From the NCBI GenBank assembly GCA_017439235.1, contig JAFSJN010000017.1, forward strand, positions 1 through 64,000: DNA of 64,000 nt, read 5' to 3'. Below are positions 61,397 to 64,000 of the stretch, one piece after another. Both the position numbers and the translations under genes were made by a program. How positions within the stretch are numbered: the stretch's first letter is position 1; each line of letters opens with the position of its first letter. This DNA is from Paludibacteraceae bacterium. GTDB taxonomy: Bacteria; Bacteroidota; Bacteroidia; Bacteroidales; Paludibacteraceae. The notes below the pieces were generated by a model. It had not been told where the DNA came from, did not search any database, and saw only the letters and a program-made list of their open reading frames with translations.

Positions 61397-62368
61397 ATGA
61401 AAAGAAAAATTGCAATAGTAGCCGGAGGCGACAGCTCCGAGCACGATGTTTCGCTGCGTAGCGCGGCGGGAATAATGTCATTTATCGACCTCGACAGGTA
61501 CGACGCCGAGGTGGTCGAGTTACAGGGCGCTGACTACGATACCCTGGGTCGTTTACGCGATTTCGACTTCGCTTTTATCACCATTCACGGCACACCCGGC
61601 GAGAATGGTCTGCTGCAGGGCTACCTCGATATGATGCATATCCCGTACTCCTGCTGCGGCGTACTGGCGGCTGCGCTGACCTTCAATAAGTTCACCTGCA
61701 ACCATTACCTGCAGGGCTTCGGTTTCCGCATCGCCAAGAGCGTCCTCTTGCGTAAGCCCATAGGAAGCATAGGAATCCTAGGATGCCTGGATTCCGTCGG
61801 CGGCGTAGACGGCCTGATTAAAGAAGTCGGCCTGCCGTGCTTTATTAAGAGTAACGTCGGCGGCTCGTCCTTCGGTTGCACCAAGGTGAAGACCAAAGAC
61901 GCCGTCATCCCCGCTATCGAGTTGGCATTCAAAGAAGGCGACGAGGTTATCTGCGAGTCGTTCATGCAAGGTACCGAAGTGACCTGCGGCGTGTACAAGA
62001 CCCGCAACAAAGCCGTGGCTTTCCCCATCACCGAGGTGGTTACCGCCAATGAGTTCTTCGACTACGATGCCAAATACAACGGCCAGGTGGACGAGATAAC
62101 TCCTGCCCGCGTGCCCGATGCCGTGCGCGACGAGGTACAAGCCCAGACGCTGAAGATTTACGACATAGTAGGTGCACAAGGCATCATCCGTGTCGACTGG
62201 ATACTGACGCCCAATACCGAGAGTCCGCTCGGTGTAGATGTCAACCTGTTGGAAGTGAATACTACACCCGGTATGACCGCCACGAGTTTTATCCCGCAGC
62301 AGGTACGTGCCGCCGGAATAGACATCAAAGATGTCCTAACCGACATCATAGAGAACCACTATGATTGA
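61397..62368 (+). CDS. ddl: D-alanine--D-alanine ligase
   Basis: A 323-aa ATP-grasp enzyme forming the D-Ala-D-Ala end of peptidoglycan stems. IAIVAGGDSSEHDVSLRSA is the N-terminal signature, IKSNVGGSSFGCTKV the ATP-grasp loop, GTEVTCGVY and RVDWIL... EVNTTPGMTATSFIPQQ the metal and substrate parts. Length is normal. The promoter leaves a 5' leader of only a few bases. The 3' end overlaps the polyprenyl synthetase start by 8 bp. Confidence 0.95.
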   Translation: MKRKIAIVAGGDSSEHDVSLRSAAGIMSFIDLDRYDAEVVELQGADYDTLGRLRDFDFAFITIHGTPGENGLLQGYLDMMHIPYSCCGVLAAALTFNKFTCNHYLQGFGFRIAKSVLLRKPIGSIGILGCLDSVGGVDGLIKEVGLPCFIKSNVGGSSFGCTKVKTKDAVIPAIELAFKEGDEVICESFMQGTEVTCGVYKTRNKAVAFPITEVVTANEFFDYDAKYNGQVDEITPARVPDAVRDEVQAQTLKIYDIVGAQGIIRVDWILTPNTESPLGVDVNLLEVNTTPGMTATSFIPQQVRAAGIDIKDVLTDIIENHYD

Positions 62369-63266
62369 TATCAACCGCGAAATAGCTGCCCTCGATTGGC
62401 AACGTGAACCGCTGGGACTATACGAGCCTATCGGCTACACCTTAGCGGCCGGTGGCAAACGTCTGCGTCCTACCTTAGCGCTGACGGCTAGTCGCATCTT
62501 TGGCGGCAACGAACAAGAGGTGATACCCGCAGCCTTGGCCTTAGAGGTGTTTCACAACTTCACCCTGCTGCACGACGATGTGATGGACAAAGCCCAAGTG
62601 CGTCGCGGACGACCCTGCGTGCACATTAAATGGGATGAGAACACCGCCATCCTCAGTGGTGACCAGATGTTGATAGAAGCGTATAAACTGCTTGCTCAAC
62701 TGCCCGCAGACCGTCTGCCCGAAGTGCTGCGACTCTTCAATACGATGGCTACGGAGATTTGCGAAGGGCAACAACGCGATGTAGACCTGGCCCAAGCCGC
62801 GAGTGCCGAGATAGCCGATTATATGCTGATGATTAGGCAAAAGACTGCCGTCCTCCTGGCCACCGCCCTGCAGATAGGCGCCTATATGGCCGGAGCCGAC
62901 AAGGCGGCACAGCAAGCCTTATATGAATACGGCATACGCGTTGGACTGGCCTTCCAGTTACAGGACGACTACTTAGACTGCTTCGGCGACGAACGCACCT
63001 TCGGTAAAGCCATCGGAGGCGACATACGCGAGGGCAAGAAGACCTGGATGTGGTTGCAAGCCCGCGCCAAAGGGATGCCCGATACGCAGGGCAATGTAGA
63101 ACGCACCTTAGCCGAATACCGTCGCTTAGGCATCGACACGATGGCGCACGCCGAGATACAACGTCTCACCGACGAGGCGCAGACTTATCTGGAGTCCTTA
63201 CCGCGCAACGAGGCTACGGACACCTTACGACGCATGGCTGAACAATTAGTAACAAGAATGAATTAG
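62361..63266 (+). CDS. Polyprenyl diphosphate synthase
   Basis: A 301-aa trans-isoprenyl diphosphate synthase. The first Asp-rich motif is LLHDDVMD (DDVMD 72-76), the second FQLQDDYLDCFGD (DDYLD 202-206), with GGKRLRP at 31-37 for IPP binding. Chain length cannot be set with confidence from these positions; short-chain (FPP/GGPP) or menaquinone side-chain synthesis are both possible. ATG overlaps ddl. Confidence 0.92.
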   Translation: MIDINREIAALDWQREPLGLYEPIGYTLAAGGKRLRPTLALTASRIFGGNEQEVIPAALALEVFHNFTLLHDDVMDKAQVRRGRPCVHIKWDENTAILSGDQMLIEAYKLLAQLPADRLPEVLRLFNTMATEICEGQQRDVDLAQAASAEIADYMLMIRQKTAVLLATALQIGAYMAGADKAAQQALYEYGIRVGLAFQLQDDYLDCFGDERTFGKAIGGDIREGKKTWMWLQARAKGMPDTQGNVERTLAEYRRLGIDTMAHAEIQRLTDEAQTYLESLPRNEATDTLRRMAEQLVTRMN

Positions 63267-63268
63267 AT

Positions 63269-64000
63269 ATGCCTTACAGAAGACTTCCTAACACCGACCA
63301 GGCTCGTTTGACGGCCTTGCAGAAAGCCGTTCAAAAAGCCAGCGAAGCCGATTTTACCGAGCAGGTCATCCGCTACCAGACCTTGTCGAAGGCACAGACC
63401 TTCCTGGCGCAGTTCCTCAATGTGGTCACCCAATACCACCAGAACTTCAACTCCAAGGTCAGCGCCAATAAACAGTACCGCCACCAGGTGCAGAATGCCC
63501 GAATGTATATCTCGCATTTTATTCAGGTACTCAACTTAGCCGTCATCCGCGGCGAGATACGCAAGGACCAGAAAGAGCTATACAAACTCGATCCCGAATC
63601 GCATATCCTGCCCGACTTGAGTAGCGAAGAGGACTTGCTGGTGTGGGGACAAAATATCATCGACGGCGAGAACGAGCGCGTCAGACAGGGCGGATTCCCT
63701 ATCTACAATCCCGCTATCAATAAGGTGAAAGTGCACTACGACATCTTCAAGGAACGTCAGGTGAACCAGCGTATTCACGTTAAGTCCACCAGCCGCATCT
63801 ACGAAGACCTGGAGACGCTGCGCAAGGAAGCTGACGCTATTATCTTAGAACTCTGGAACCAGATAGAGGAGTTCTACCGCAACGAACTGCCATACGCGCG
63901 TATGCGCTTATGCGAAGAATATGGTGTGAGGTATTACTACCGCACGGGTGAAAAAAAACTGTCGGCCGAAACCGACAGAAAGTTAAAATCGATGATGGAC
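63269..64000 (+). CDS. Hypothetical helical protein, 3' end beyond the window
   Basis: An open frame from ATG 63269 (MPYRRLPNTDQARLTALQ) to the right edge, 244 residues so far with no stop. The sequence is highly charged and helical (ADFTEQVIRYQTLSKAQTFLAQFLNVVTQYHQNFNSKV), with a middle segment HILPDLSSEEDLLVWGQNIIDGENERV and a later coiled-coil-like LEELRKEADAI-type region ending YYYRTGEKKLS. Similar unnamed proteins occur across Bacteroidales. No function can be given. It starts 2 bp after the synthase stop. Confidence 0.8.
   Translation, partial: MPYRRLPNTDQARLTALQKAVQKASEADFTEQVIRYQTLSKAQTFLAQFLNVVTQYHQNFNSKVSANKQYRHQVQNARMYISHFIQVLNLAVIRGEIRKDQKELYKLDPESHILPDLSSEEDLLVWGQNIIDGENERVRQGGFPIYNPAINKVKVHYDIFKERQVNQRIHVKSTSRIYEDLETLRKEADAIILELWNQIEEFYRNELPYARMRLCEEYGVRYYYRTGEKKLSAETDRKLKSMMD

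Overview
This window comes from a member of the Bacteroidota, most likely order Bacteroidales. The evidence is: promoters with a -7 box of the TAnnTTTG type and a -33 TTTG; several very large secreted proteins with type IX secretion (T9SS)-like C-terminal tails; a hybrid two-component sensor (HTCS); menaquinone synthesis (MenA); a TonB receptor with a carboxypeptidase-regulatory-like N-terminus; and family-level landmarks (DUF4491, DUF4827, AsmA-like). No species call is possible. No rRNA, tRNA, CRISPR array or complete transposon was seen.

Layout. 0-4 kb: end of an AI-2E-type transporter, a nitroreductase lipoprotein, a glutathione peroxidase, a 57-aa winged-helix protein, the two ends of a ZIP transporter joined together, and a secreted UGSC-family redox protein. 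4-7.8 kb: an AT-richer accessory patch with a truncated DUF1016 gene between two copies of its own leader, a promoter-to-terminator stretch without a gene, a GIY-YIG nuclease and a frameshifted BspA-type leucine-rich-repeat protein. 7.8-9.4 kb: an ECF sigma operon (Spy/CpxP-like periplasmic protein, sigma factor, small membrane partner). 9.4-18.5 kb: an OmpR-type winged-helix protein, small membrane proteins, a decayed outer-membrane protein gene, a TonB receptor, beta-carbonic anhydrase, cupin, metallo-beta-lactamase-fold hydrolase, a NadD-hemolysin III fusion, PlsC-like acyltransferase and an exported flavodoxin. 18.6-27.9 kb: ileS, a lipoprotein, an AsmA-like protein, an M3 peptidase and a membrane protein. 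27.9-35.3 kb: a secreted peptidoglycan set (DigH/GHL10-type glycosidase, beta-propeller protein, large amidase). 35.4-41.7 kb: a structured intergenic region, then ispD, kdsC-like, ftsH and an M16 protease. 41.7-51.7 kb (minus strand): thiL-rmlA-HTCS-FKBP-like-DUF4827-glmM-surE-small membrane protein-lpxB, one tightly packed run. 51.7-59.5 kb (minus): a 40-aa peptide gene and a 2.4-kilo-residue secreted modular protein. 59.7-64 kb: CPBP protease and menA (minus), then ddl, a polyprenyl synthetase and a partial unknown gene (plus).

How the parts connect. The ECF operon's own promoter (7970-8002) matches, at 28 of 33 positions, a sequence just upstream of the UGSC gene (1651-1683). This ties a stress-type sigma factor to a surface-exported thiol (CxxC) protein and is the best candidate here for an undescribed regulatory circuit. 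The amidase and GHL10 glycosidase form a plausible two-step exported peptidoglycan-degrading pair. Several genes look like deletion scars (ZIP, YjbR/MmcQ, DUF1016, NadD-HlyIII), and two are frameshifted or decayed, so either the genome is shedding genes by short internal deletions or the assembly has errors. Raw reads would separate these.
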